Shown piece after piece: positions 40,910-51,251 of a stretch of 64,000 nt of DNA; position 1 is the first letter of the stretch, and each line of letters opens with the position of its first letter. The position numbers and the translations under genes are program-made. The stretch lies in contig JAJKFL010000011.1 of assembly GCA_021186555.1 (NCBI GenBank), positions 32,351,611-32,415,610 of the forward strand, in the 5' to 3' direction. This DNA is from Reticulitermes speratus (Eukaryota > Arthropoda > Insecta > Blattodea > Rhinotermitidae). The notes beneath the pieces were generated by a model. It did not search any database. It was given only the letters and a program-made list of their open reading frames with translations, and was not told the origin of the DNA.

Positions 40910-41165
40910 TTAGGCGCGTTCGCATACTCGCGAAAAGCGCCTATTGCCCTTTGTCATGTCTGTCTGTCCGAATATATGTGCTCGGATCCCAACAGACGGA
41001 TTTTCGTGAAATTTTATATTAGAGATTTTCATGAAAATCTGTCGAGAAAATCCAAATTTAGTTACAATCAGACAAAAACGCCGGGCACTTTACATGATGA
41101 CCAGTACGGGTTGACTGTTGCCGGAGATCGCCGTAAAAGCGCTCTCTTCGAGTGAAATTGTATCA
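40910..41165 (-). repeat. Interspersed repeat R1-like, reversed fragment
   Basis: AGGCGCGTTCGCATACTCG, GTCTGTCTGTCCG, AACAGACGGATTTTCGTG and AAATCTGTCGAGAAAATCC match, in reverse complement, the 3' part of the 22.2 and 51.9-kb repeats. Confidence 0.55.
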
Positions 41166-41409
41166 GGCTGTTAAGACAGCCGAGGAAGTATAAACATTAC
41201 GCGAAAGCAACACAATTTTACGTTATACGTACATTGCCTATCTTCTTAAGTAACGGTTGTATTAATAATTACATTAAAATAGACACCTAAGTGGACAGTT
41301 CTAGTCAATAAATCACTCCGCTTTAAGAAGAAAATGGTAGTGCCTTTTTGAGAGCCGCTGACAGTTCTTAAGGCTATATATATAGTGTCGATGGTAGGTA
41401 AATATAACA

Positions 41410-41632
41410 CGCCCTATGGAGCATCGGTGGAATGAAAATTACAGGACGAAGCCTAAGTACACGGAGAAAATCCTGTCCCAGTGCCACTTCGTCCACCACA
41501 AATATCACATATGGACTGTCCTGGGATCGAGCGTGGACCTCTAACGGCCTGAGCAATGGCACGGCCACTAAGAGGAAAATGGAAAATTGGTTACTACTAC
41601 TACTACTACTAATAATAATAATAATAATAATA
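41410..41632 (-). mobile_element. SINE family E plus (TAC)n/(TAA)n tract
   Basis: GGAGCATCGGTGGAATG, CCCAGTGCCACTTCGTCCAC and CCTGGGATCGAGCGTGG match family E in reverse. The A-box side is GGCCTGAGCAATGGCACG. A (TAC)n then (TAA)n tract follows at about 41592-41632. Confidence 0.75.
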
Positions 41633-41869
41633 ATCCTTCTGCTTGTTATATTCAAGGCTTAGGCTGAAGCGTGTTCCGACTTAAAGAGCCGTCTTTTACA
41701 TGGTCTACCTGAATGTCGTTAAGTGTCCCCTGGGCTTAATTTTCCATTCACACGAAGCTTCGGCATTCCGTCTTTTTACGTGTCAAATTTCCCCTGCAGT
41801 CATTCATTTTACTGAAGATTAAAGTCTTATGGGATATGGCGCCGTGTAGATTGGTAAATATCTCGAAGA

Positions 41870-42115
41870 ATTTCATTTTTGATTTCAGGCTTCCGCCGCG
41901 ATGTTGGTGCGCTGTTCTGGGATATTACGGCGGCGTCGTGTGATAACTGTTTACCGACATTTCGGGACGTATCGGTCACATCTTCACGGGTCAAGAGTCC
42001 GAGTAGGAAAAGGGCTCTTGACCCGTGAAGATGGGACCGACACGTCCCGAAACGTCGGTAAACAATTACCACACGACGCCGCGTAATACCCCAGAAGAGC
42101 GCAGACCTCAATTTC
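41870..42115. repeat. Ribozyme-like inverted pair, near-perfect
   Basis: The left arm starts GATTTCAGGCTTCCGCCGCG, TCTGGGATATTACGGCGGCG and ACCGACATTTCGGG. The right arm is its complement. The plus core 42025-42052 is GTGAAGA, T, a perfect GGGAC/GTCCC stem, GAAACGTC, then a CGTCGGTAA/TTAC...CGACG hairpin. The centre is GAGTCCGAGTAGGAAAAGGG. Confidence 0.85.
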
Positions 42116-42759
42116 ATTTTTGGTTCTTGCGTATCTCAGACCGCAAATTTCCACGAGGAGAACACACTTTGCACTATTTTATGTATTCTGTGTTGTGTTG
42201 CACGTGGTGACATTTCTTGTTTCGCCGATAAATTGAGCTAAACATTATTGACCTCCCTACTGTCTGAAACCTAATTTAAGACAGTCTTTTTACATGGGCG
42301 AGTCTGCTATTGTCTTCGTAAGCAGCTGAACCCAAGTACGTATAATTGCATGTGGAATGCTGGCCTTCCCAGAAGCGGGCGTTTTTTAAGATCTTAAAAA
42401 AGCAAACGGTAGCAGGATGAAGTCCGACAGACTTTCGTCTGCAAATAACGTTCCAGTCCTGTCATTAACGACATGCATGGGCTGTGTCCGCCCCAGGAAC
42501 TCGTCACAAGTGTAGGCGGTCACAACTACAGCGTCCGTCTGTCGTACATGATTCGGGTGTAGGGGGAGAAGGAAAAAATCTTTTGTTATTTAATGCTCTA
42601 TGAGCCTGATTAAGACTAATTTCCGACAGGGAATGTGCCTTAACTCGCGGTTACAACGTCACGTCTGCGAATTAAAGTAAGTTCCACCACGCTATAGATC
42701 TATCCTTGTGAGACCTCGCGTTATAGAAAATCAGTCAGATCAGAAAAAAAAAATTGTCC
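42116..42759. other. Unassigned sequence
   Basis: No repeat or gene is recognised. Confidence 0.3.
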
Positions 42760-42900
42760 AGTCATCCAACCCTCTTGTGAATGCGGTAATGAGCCCTCGG
42801 GTTCCATGAAACGCGGGGAATTTCTTGACTAGTTGAGGAACTGTTGACTTCTCAAGAAGGACTCTGCTGCATAGAGTTAGTCATCCAACCTGATATATTT
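42760..42900 (+). mobile_element. LINE family 1, 117-bp 3' fragment with 12-bp target duplication
   Basis: AGTCATCCAACC occurs at 42760-42771 and 42889-42900. Between them is only the stop-proximal codons and the 3' UTR, ending AGAGTT without an expanded (TTAG)n. Confidence 0.93.
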
Positions 42901-43540
42901 CACACTGATCGCTGAAATCGCGTAATAGCAAACACACGTGTGCGGAATTTCGCTTTATACAAACAGCGTTATGGCCAATTCGCGTTAACGAAACTGACTC
43001 TACTACCAATTCTTATGTTTGGTACAAGAGATGTTAAACTAGTGGAAAGTGAGCCATACGTGGCACGAGAGACGACTCCAGTTACTGCACTTGTCAGCGA
43101 CGAACAACAAACAACGTCTTAAAAACGCGACAACAGGAATGTTACTAAATTACATGTACCCCGAACTGTAATAAACATGGCGCGATGTGTAGTCAAGTTT
43201 GGCTTGTAAGCGTTGTTTGAAATTCCGTATTCCACTTCGATTTTGGGGTTCATTTATGTCTGCCTTAAATAACATCACCACGAACGACCAAAGGACTATT
43301 TATAACGGTGCAATATTGCGCAAAGTGTCCCCCCATGCCCCTGTAAACCTCTGGTTATTACTGTGTAAAATTCCCTTATAAGAGTTTGCACACTACGCAA
43401 AAGTTACAAATAACACGTGTCTGTTCTCTTGCATTTTCACGTAGTCATTGTGTACAAACAGAAGATCCATTTTTAAAGTTAGGCATCCCGTTGTGTTTTC
43501 GTAAAATTAAAGGGGTAAAAAGCGTTAACACAACTTTATT
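42901..43540. other. Unassigned sequence
   Basis: Short frames of 60-68 codons have no motif. Confidence 0.3.
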
Positions 43541-43610
43541 TGCAGTATTTATTGCAACATGTTTCGACCCTAAAGGGTCATCATCAGGCTAAAGACTTAC
43601 TAAAACACAT
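43530..43610 (-). ncRNA. Hammerhead-like core, intact
   Basis: The minus core 43587-43562 is CTGATGA, T, a perfect 5-bp GACCC/GGGTC stem with a TTTA loop, then GAAACATG. All core bases of the family are present. No paired arm was found nearby. Catalysis is not implied by sequence alone. Confidence 0.45.
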
Positions 43611-43677
43611 AGAAGGCGATATAATTGCTTTTACCAAACTGAGAGCACAGTTTTTACAATATTGTTTTGTTTTGTAC

Positions 43678-43960
43678 ATGTTGCTCTGCCGATCCCAGTG
43701 GCCGTGCGGTCTAAGGCGTCGGTCTGCGGCCGCTCGCTTACTGGGATTGTGGGTTCGAATCCCACCTAGGGCATGGATGTCTGTCTGTTGTGAGTGTTGT
43801 GTGTTGTCAGGTAGAGGTCTCTGCGACGAGCTGGTCACTCGTCCAGAGGAGTCCTATCGAATGTGGCGTGTCTAAAAAGTGTTTTCGTGAAGCGTCGAAA
43901 AGTGAGGCGGCCTAGGCCCCCAAGGGGCTGTCGAGCCATTGGAAAAAAAAATGTTGCTCT
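43678..43960 (+). mobile_element. SINE family C, full length with 10-bp target duplication
   Basis: ATGTTGCTCT occurs at 43678-43687 and 43951-43960. Between them (43688-43950) are the tRNA-like head CCGATCCCAGTGGCCGTGCGG, B box GGTTCGAATCCCACC, GGTAGAGGTCTCTGCGACG, and a poly-A tail. It has no extra module. This is the reference copy for the family, 263 bp. Confidence 0.95.
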
Positions 43961-44119
43961 TTTTTGTTTCATTAAAATTTAACATTAAAAGGAATACAGT
44001 TAATATAACAGACATGTGGTGTCTCGTCGTAGTCAGATGGAGTAAAATGGGGTACTCAGTTGCTTTTATATGTCAAATTTGTAGTTACTCTTATGGTCAT
44101 TCAGTTTCTCCAGAAGAGT

Positions 44120-44340
44120 TTTAAAATCTTGAGTTGAGGCCGATCACAGCCGTCGAGTACCTTACACGTATCACAGCTTGGGGAGTACTACCCGTACCCA
44201 GTCCATGTATCATCTGTGGTGGACAAAGTAACACTAGGACGTCTCTTTATCCGAGTACTTCTGTTTTTTCCTGTCAGTATCATTCCACCATTGCTCCATA
44301 CTCATTACTTTCATTTGACACCCACACTATATAACCTCAG
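44120..44340 (+). mobile_element. SINE family E remnant, plus orientation
   Basis: ATCATCTGTGGTGGACAAAG, ACTAGGACGTCTCTTTATC, CGAGTACTTCTG and CATTCCACCATTGCTCCAT follow the order of family E read forwards. The head is degraded. Confidence 0.6.
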
Positions 44341-44449
44341 CAACTGACAGCGTCGTTAAATAAGACGCTTAAAACGCGCCTCTATTTCTGTGCTGTTCCA
44401 TGTATCACAGTGTACACGTGGTGCACATGTGAGTATAGTAGTCGACTCT

Positions 44450-44762
44450 TTATGTAATCAGTAAAGGTAAAGGTCTCCCTAGAACAGGCCACGAAGGTCC
44501 AGAGGGGGAGTAGAGGTATAGCTCTACGCTTTCTTTAACCTTGGCACTAGATGAGGGTGGATGTTCAACTCCACGCCCCGGCCGCTTTACCCCCGGGAAA
44601 GAGACCCGGTACCCATTGTATAGGAGGCTGGGTGGACCCCAGGGCCGCTCTGGACGGCTTCGAAAAATCTCACCCCCACCGGGATTCGATCCCCGGACCG
44701 TCCAGCCCGTAGCGAGTCACTATACCGACTACGCTATCCCGGCCCATCTTATGTAATCAGTA
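44450..44762 (-). mobile_element. SINE family A, full length with 14-bp target duplication
   Basis: TTATGTAATCAGTA occurs at 44450-44463 and 44749-44762. The body 44464-44748 is on the minus strand: it starts GCCGGGATAGCGTAGTCGG, has a B box GGGATCGAATCCC, and ends ACCTTTACTTTAC-like (plus text AAAGGTAAAGG). Confidence 0.95.
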
Positions 44763-45009
44763 TCTTTGTATAAATATTTTCAGTTCTCTGCATTTGGAAG
44801 TCCGGTGACCAGTTCTGCTCGGGAGGTCAATGCGCTAGTCACAAGATACGTCGCGCAGTCGGCATAAACAGGGGTCAGTACGTCGGTCCTCTCTCCTGGT
44901 TAAGATGTAGGAAACACAGCAGACGATATGCGACACACGTTAGCCATCTCAAAGTTCTCGCCACTCCTTCACATGTTCACACTTCATAACAAATGTAAAC
45001 AATTCATTG

Positions 45010-45205
45010 TACAGCGCCAACCTGTGAATTGCGGTTTCGATTCCCGTCACGATGACGAGATTTTCATCATCCCAGAACGTCCAGATCAGCTCTGGGGCCA
45101 ACAAAAGCCTCCTATTCAATTGGTACAGGGTTTCTTTCTGGGGGTAAAGCGGCCAGGGCGTGAAGCTGACCAGTAACCTACATCTAGTGCCGAGGTTAAA
45201 AATGA
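45010..45205 (+). mobile_element. SINE family A, 5'-truncated
   Basis: It starts near the B box (GGTTTCGATTCCCG), followed by GAACGTCCAGATCAGCTCTG, GGGGGTAAAGCGGCCAGGG and ACATCTAGTGCCGAGG. Confidence 0.8.
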
Positions 45206-45635
45206 GTGGAAACAGGGGCGGCGTCAGCGATGTGTAACGTTGTGCGCGTGCGCCACCTGGGGATTTGGACAGTTAATAATTTCTTAAATCAAACAATAAA
45301 AATCTACAAAAACAGAACCGAATTTCTTACAGTTCCCAAACTTTAGTTAAGGATTAATCAATTATTTTAATTAAATGACAGATTTGGTACTACTTTACCC
45401 GGCATTGCTCATTATAAAATGTGGCCACTTTACATATACGTAAAGTGTACCAATTTGCAAAAAATCCTGCCGGTGCTGTTGAGCGGATCTACACCTCCAC
45501 TCCCCCACACGCTTCCACAGCATGTACAGAGTCACATGTAGCTTTATGAACAGGTGCTTGGTGTGGTACTGGTCTAAGTCCCTTGGTACTAAGGCCTTAA
45601 ATGACCCCATTGCACCTGCTTCTGATGACAGACGA
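45206..45635. other. Unassigned sequence
   Basis: No gene or repeat is recognised. Confidence 0.3.
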
Positions 45636-45762
45636 TTTGGAATGATAACCAGAAATAAAAAGCACAAGTGTTTGGAGAAATACTGTCTCCAGCGGCACTC
45701 GATCCACCACGGATCCTACACAGACTGCCATGGTAATTAATCTGGACCTCCGCGGCCAGAAG
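45636..45762 (-). mobile_element. SINE family E remnant
   Basis: ATTTGGAATGATAACCAG, GGCACTCGATCCACCACGG and ATCTGGACCTCCGCGG correspond to family E in reverse, strongly diverged. Confidence 0.5.
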
Positions 45763-45810
45763 CCCACAAATGTCCGTCTGAAACATGGCATGGAACTTAA
45801 CAAACAAATA

Positions 45811-45992
45811 CAGCTGAACTCGGTTATAACGTCACGAAATGGACTGAATATTTTGTGCCGTTATAAACGAGTGTTGTTATAACCGAGGATTATAATGTTG
45901 AGGTTAAACAGTGAGGAATTAATTGGTACCACAATATATGACGCTATAGACGAGGTGTCGCATAAACCGATGTCGTTATAACCGGGCTCGGT
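45811..45992 (-). mobile_element. pogo/Tigger-like MITE, right end decayed
   Basis: CAGCTGAACTCGGTTATAAC at the left, AAACGAGTGTTGTTATAACC, TGACGCTATAGACGAGGTG and TGTCGTTATAACCGGGCTCG at the right match the 185-bp family in reverse. The right terminal bases after GGGCTCG are changed. Confidence 0.85.
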
Positions 45993-45994
45993 TC

Positions 45995-46180
45995 TTGGAT
46001 ATGATGCCGCGTCACTGTATAGTTGGTGCTCGACGTTTCGAGACAGTGTAGCGGGCTCATCTTCAAGGTTCGAAATTACCAAAAATAATTCTTGAAGATG
46101 ATACCACTATGTTGTCATGAAAAACCGGGCACCAGTTGCCCAGTTACGCGGCGTCATGTCCCAGAAGAACAGATACCTCA
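45995..46180. repeat. Ribozyme-like inverted pair, degenerate
   Basis: The left arm is GGATATGATGCCGCGTCACTG, CGACGTTTCGAGACAGTG and CTCATCTTCAAGG. The right arm ends TTACGCGGCGTCATGTCCC AGAAG. The centre is GGTTCGAAATTACC then AATTCTTGAAGATG. Confidence 0.65.
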
Positions 46181-46339
46181 GCTACGCAGCTGTAAAAGGC
46201 TTTAAAGAAACTTGCAAAGCACACAGGATTTGAGGTTCGGGCAGCACAGTGCTAAATCCTTCACATTCATACTGCCCCTATGAAAAGCGGGCTGGAAACC
46301 TTCCAGTGCCCTTTGTGTCCCCAAAATAAACTGTTTCTG

Positions 46340-46565
46340 ACTTGAGATCTGCGCTCCTCTGGGGTATTACGCAGCGTCGAATGGTAATCCTTTACCGACG
46401 TTTCGGGACAACGTATCGGTCCCATCTCCAATGCTCTTCTTGATCTTCTTGACCCTTGAAGATGGGACCGACACGTCCCGAAACGTCGGTAAAGGATTAC
46501 CATTCGACGCTGCGTAATACCCCAGAAGAACGCAGATCTCATCAATATCAGGGTGGAAGCCTGAT
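46340..46565. repeat. Ribozyme-like inverted pair, near-perfect
   Basis: The plus core 46456-46483 is TTGAAGA, T, GGGAC/GTCCC, GAAACGTC, then the CGTCGGTAA-AGGA-TTAC hairpin. The left arm GGGGTATTACGCAGCGTCG, AATCCTTTACCGACG and TTTCGGGACAACGTATCGG is inverted. The right end is GGTGGAAGCCTGATATC. Confidence 0.85.
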
Positions 46566-46706
46566 ATCGATGTTTCTGACTTGTCCATGAATCTGATTTT
46601 CACCTACTCCTTTACAATTCGTACTTACTCTCCCCCCCTCCTCTCTCTCTCTCCCCCCCCCCCTTCGCTCCCAGTCTCTCGCTTCATACTTGAAAGGTTG
46701 AAAGTA

Positions 46707-47181
46707 CAGTGGACCCTCGAACTTCGAACGGTTTGATGTTCGAACAACTTGAAACTCGAACAAAATTGCGAGGAAAATCCGGTTTTGAAACTCGAACAAA
46801 AACTCGAAAGTCGAACAAAGAATCACGTGGTCGCCTTCTTTCTCTGCTTGGTCCAGATGAAAGAAGGGTAATTCACCTTCCAATGAACAGTAATATCCCT
46901 CCTACTATTATTATTGATTGATTATTATATAAAATTTTTTACGTATGTACTATTATAAATAAAAATTTTCAATTATTGAAATTAAATATACTAGTTTTAT
47001 CATTATGATCTTTTGAAATAGGCACATAAAATGTTTTATATTGGGTAAATTTTGGGGGTCTGGAACGGATTAATTCAATTTACATTATTTCTTATAGGGA
47101 AATTTAACTCGAAAGTCGAACAACTTGAAAGTCGAACCGTCTCCTGCAACGTATTGTGTTCGAAGTTCCGAGGTTCCACTG
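46707..47181. mobile_element. pogo/Tigger-like MITE, second family, 475 bp
   Basis: Ends CAGTGGACCCTCGAACTTCG and GAAGTTCCGAGGTTCCACTG are inverted, flanked by TA. The subterminal motif ACTCGAAAGTCGAACAA occurs near both ends. The centre is AT-rich with no transposase frame. Confidence 0.9.
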
Positions 47182-48042
47182 TATGTTGCCTTCTCGCGCT
47201 ATTATATGATTCACTATTTATGACGTATATCAAAACAGATAACATTCCCACAGTTCAGTGCTAGAAGCAACATTTCCCACTCAAATGTCTCTTGACAGAC
47301 CAGCAGTTTGTAGTTTCACCGAGATACCTACGTGCTAAATGGCATGACCTACACAGCGTAATGTTACCTTTGATCTCAGTTCTAAAAACAAAACACAGTG
47401 GGCGTTGTCATTTTATCACGTTAAATTACACAGCTCAACACGCGTGTATACCGACTGAGGTAGAATAGCGTTTTAAAAAATTTGTGAACAGGTACTACCG
47501 TGTGTTTTAAAATACGGTTCCTCATTGTTACATTGAATTCATTCATCCTTGAGATTCAGAAATTCTAACGGCTGTGAATATTAAGATTCGGCTCTTTGGA
47601 ATGTATGGTGTAGAAAGGTATCGACTTGTCGAAGGAGCCAGCTGCATCCATATTCAAACATCAGAATTTAACATGTGAATTACATGCTATATATAAGGTT
47701 TTATATTTCGCGGTGGCGAATGCAGGTGACAGTCACATTCCTGAAGACAGACATCACATCTACGTCATCAACATATCGCATATTCATTACTTAACTCTGC
47801 CATATTTCAAGTCATTCCGTTCACGCGAATGTTTATGGTAAAATCCATGTGACAAATTACGCTACAGACAAGTGCTTTGGGCTCGTTTTAGGTCAGTTGG
47901 GGCTGGAGGGCAATATAACAGTAGGCAGAGAGTGAGGAGCCTCTACGCCGTCCATGGGACTCCTTTCTGTGGCCTTAACATACAAATAATATTATTTGCC
48001 TGAAGACTATCAAACAAACTAAAATGAGCTTTGAAGAACTGA
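47182..48042. other. Unassigned sequence
   Basis: No gene, RNA or repeat family is recognised in about 860 bp. Confidence 0.35.
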
Positions 48043-48255
48043 CATGGTGGCCGCGCGGTCTACGGCGTGGATCTGCGGCCGCTTGCTTGCTGGGATTGCG
48101 GGTTCGAATTCCGTTGGGTGTACGGATGTCTGTCTGTTGTGAGTGTTTTATGTTGTCAGGTAGAGATATCTCTGCGACGGGCCGATCCCACGTCCAGAGG
48201 AGTCCTACCGAGTGTGTGTGTGTGTGTCATTGAGTGTGATCCAGTAACCCTGTAC
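48043..48255 (+). mobile_element. SINE family C, 3'-shortened
   Basis: The head GTGGCCGCGCGGTCTACGGC, B box GGTTCGAATTCCG and GGTAGAGATATCTCTGCGAC are present. It changes after GTGTGTGTGTGTGT at about 48213 and lacks the poly-A end. Confidence 0.8.
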
Positions 48256-48629
48256 ACCTACAATGAGTAGGTAGACGTAGTCAGACTAAAAAAAAAGAAT
48301 TGCCACCACTGACACCCCTACACATTTTAGACGTTATTGAATTAACATCGCTTTATGTATCTAAAAGCATAGGTCTTGTGATACCCGTCTGATGGCCTGT
48401 GGTTGTGATAAGGTGTGGTTAACTTGATGCAAGTTCATTAGCATAATTATGTAAACTGACATGACGTCATGGAGCGTCACGACCAGGCCTGAAGGCAGAG
48501 AAAGCCGGCGGTGTGTTGGTCACGACGTGACGCATGCAAGTGAATAATGTTGTGCTGTCCTATCGCCGTCTCTCACTATCTGCATGGCCGAACACGGAGA
48601 TGATTGAATCTGTCACGAAGAAAAGTTCA

Positions 48630-48750
48630 AGAAACTCAGTGCTGTGGTCTTACTGGTTATGACACTGTATCCATGGTTATCAGCCTTTCGGAGGGACATG
48701 CCATGGCTACAGTTGGTAACCACCTACACGGCGTCATAAACCACAAGACT
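48630..48750. repeat. Degenerate ribozyme-like inverted pair
   Basis: TTATGACACTGTATCCATGG, CAGCCTTTCGGAGGGACATG, then a hairpin TTGGTAACC and ACCTACACGGCGTCATAAAC. Confidence 0.45.
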
Positions 48751-48889
48751 AATACCGTTTATTTCCCACCAACACGTAAAGTTAACTGAGTAGAGACCGG
48801 GGCTAGGAGGGGCAGGGTGAGAAGCAGCGGTAGACGTCACCTTAGCGTTCTGACGCCGGATGAAGCTACAGCCCCAGTGGGACCAAAAA

Positions 48890-49065
48890 TCCTGGTTAGG
48901 AATCAGCACTTTTGCTTCGCATAAAGAAGGTCTTCGATTCAGATCTCGACTTGGAGACCTACTAACCTGACTCTTCTCATGGTTTTCCTCCGTTCCTCCA
49001 GACATGGTGGGATAGTACCTTAAATACGCCACGACTGCTTTTTATCACATTTACAATTAGTTGTT
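48890..49065 (+). mobile_element. SINE family F
   Basis: CTTCGATTCAGATCTCGAC, ATGGTTTTCCTCCGTTCC, CCAGACATGGTGGGATAG and CGCCACGACTGC appear in family order. Confidence 0.7.
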
Positions 49066-49136
49066 CAGTCACAAACCAATAAAGAAGGAACCCTTAATTA
49101 CAAACCAAAAACCATCTAGGTAAACAAAAATTGGAG

Positions 49137-49705
49137 TAAATGGGTGTAAATGGCACCTCTAAATATTTGTGTCACGCATAAATGGGTGTAAATGGCACAT
49201 TTAAATATATGTAAATGGCACATTTAAATATGTGTAAATGGCACCTCTAAATATGTGTAAATGGCACCTCTAAATATTTGTGTCACGCATAAATGGGTGT
49301 AAATGGCACATTTAAATATATGTAAATGGCACATTTAAATATGTGTAAATGGCACCTCTAAATATGTGTAAATGGCACCTCTAAATATTTGTGTCACGCA
49401 TAAATGGGTGTAAATGGCACATTTAAATATATGTAAATGGCACATTTAAATATGTGTAAATGGCACCTCTAAATATGTGTAAATGGCACCTCTAAATATT
49501 TGTGTCACGCATAAATGGGTGTAAATGGCACATTTAAATATGTGTAAATGGCACCTCTAAATATGTGTAAATGGCACCTCTAAATATTTGTGTCACGCAT
49601 AAATGGGTGTAAATGGCACATTTAAAAGTGTGTAAATGGCACCACTAAATATGCGCGACACCCCTGCACATGTGTAAATGTCACCCATAAATGGGTGTAG
49701 ATGGC
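49137..49705. repeat. 22/23-bp minisatellite with 111-bp higher-order repeat
   Basis: The basic unit is TGTAAATGGCACCTCTAAATA with CATTTAAATA variants. A block with AAATATTTGTGTCACGCATA recurs at 49161, 49272, 49383 and 49494, exactly 111 bp apart, then at 49582 (88 bp, one sub-unit lost). Confidence 0.97.
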
Positions 49706-49707
49706 AC

Positions 49708-49765
49708 CCTTATGTTATTCCGACATATATCGGTCCTACAGGACCATCATCAGGGAATTTACATT
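49708..49765 (-). ncRNA. Hammerhead-like core, one base changed
   Basis: The minus core 49753-49728 is CTGATGA, T, a perfect GGTCC/GGACC stem with TGTA loop, but GATA instead of GAAA. It directly abuts the minisatellite. The GATA change would be expected to abolish a hammerhead. Confidence 0.4.
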
Positions 49766-49895
49766 TAGACAAGTTTCCCGTGTGAAATTAGTAACGTTTA
49801 CATTACATTACAGTACTGATTGCCGTTAAAATTTCGGGACATTTTCTGTTGGCCACCTGTATTACTGCACAACTAAAATATATCTTGCTAAAATA

Positions 49896-50080
49896 CTGTC
49901 GAACCCGGTTATAACGACATCTGTTTATACGGCACCTCGTCTATATCGTCAGATATTCTGTGGTACCAATTAACTCCTCACTGTTAACCATAACATTATA
50001 CTCCTCGGTTATAACGACACTCGTTTATAACGACACAAAATATTCAGTCCCTTTCATGACGTTATAACCGAGTTCGACTG
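49896..50080 (+). mobile_element. pogo/Tigger-like MITE, 185 bp
   Basis: It starts CTGTCGAACCCGGTTATAAC, ends TTATAACCGAGTTCGACTG, and is flanked by TA on both sides. It is otherwise like the 13.97-kb copy. Confidence 0.92.
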
Positions 50081-50189
50081 TATTTACAGTTTTTTTTCTT
50101 TTACAATGTTGGGTTAAAAGGTTTTCAACCACATAAACTTTAATAGAAATCACATACAGTCTTCCTGCATAATGTGTTATTTGAAAGCC

Positions 50190-50482
50190 TTGATAGCTCA
50201 GTCAATACAGTGACTATGCTGCGTGCTGGAAGGTCTGGGGTTCGAATTCTGGCAGCGGCAGGAGATCTGTCTCTTCTCCAAAATGTCCAGACCGGTGCCC
50301 GGAGCCCACCTAGCGTCCTATTCAATAGGAATCTGGCGCTCATTCCCGGGAGTGAAGGGGCTGGGGCGTGGGGCCGACTACTTACCTCCAGCTAGTGCTG
50401 AGGTTAATAAGTGGAGCTATACCTCTTCTCCCACTATACGCCTGCATGCCGTGTATAGGGAAAATATTACCTTTACCTTCTG
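50190..50482 (+). mobile_element. SINE family A, diverged full-length variant
   Basis: Head CTTGATAGCTCAGTCAATAC (A box) and GGGGTTCGAATTCTGG (B box), then AATGTCCAGACCGGTGCCC, CTATTCAATAGGAATC and GGCTGGGGCGTGGGGCCGAC, ending AAAATATTACCTTTACCTTC. It probably represents a different subfamily from the 6.1-kb copy. Confidence 0.85.
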
Positions 50483-50750
50483 GCCTTGTTGGTTAAACAA
50501 ATTTTACGAATCCCGACAAATGCTCCACATAAATCAGCGAATTCGGGAACTCCGGAACTTTACGGAAATCTGGACGAAACAGTTGAGGGTGCCGAAGACC
50601 AGTTAAATTCCCGGCTTCGTGCAGGTGGCCTTGCTGTCCGCAATGCACAAGGCCCGTCACGACTGACAGATCTTGTGGACGGATGCTGCCAAGGCACGAG
50701 GTCACATCTGTGCTGTTTGCCACGCACTTTAGTATCACCACACTGCATTC
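50483..50750. other. Unassigned sequence with open frames on both strands
   Basis: Frames of 123-131 codons overlap here on both strands and run on into the hAT element and the SINE. No motif is recognised. The simplest view is composition, but the central 230 bp is not explained by any repeat I know. Confidence 0.3.
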
Positions 50751-51251
50751 ATCTATACCAGTGGTTCCCAAACTTTTTCGGTCCACCGCCCCCTTGGTTC
50801 CATACACAGACCCACAGCGCCCCCTTACCTTTTTTAAAAAACATAAATGCGCTTTTGTTTCCACTTTTATTTTATATTTAAAAAATCGTTTAAATAAAAT
50901 TATAAGAGTTAAACTTAATGTTTTATGTGTTAATTAATAATTTAAAATTTATTATATTTTTTATGATTAACAATAATTCATCTAGCAATAGTTTATTTAA
51001 AAAATAATATGTGCTTGAATAAGATTCATAAACTAAAATACTAAGAAATTTAGTTCATTTTTTATTTTTAACACAAAAATTACTTTATTTGAATTTCATT
51101 ACAAAAATAAATGCACTACTTGTCTACTAGCGCCCCCCTGTGATAATAACAGCGCTCCCTTCCACCTCTCGTACCTATTAGCGCCCACATCGGTAATCCC
51201 AGCGCCCCCAAGGGGGCGGTACCGCCCACTTTGGGAACCACTGATCTAGAC
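50751..51251. mobile_element. hAT-like MITE, copy 2, 485 bp with 8-bp target duplication
   Basis: Ends CAGTGGTTCCCAAACTTTTT and TTTGGGAACCACTG (element 50759-51243). Flanks are ATCTATAC (50751-50758) and ATCTAGAC (51244-51251), one mismatch. Its interior matches the 22.99-kb copy closely. Confidence 0.94.

Noticed and set aside
48213-48230. Z-DNA or regulatory (GT)n tract
   Set aside because: Too short, and it lies where a SINE C degenerates.
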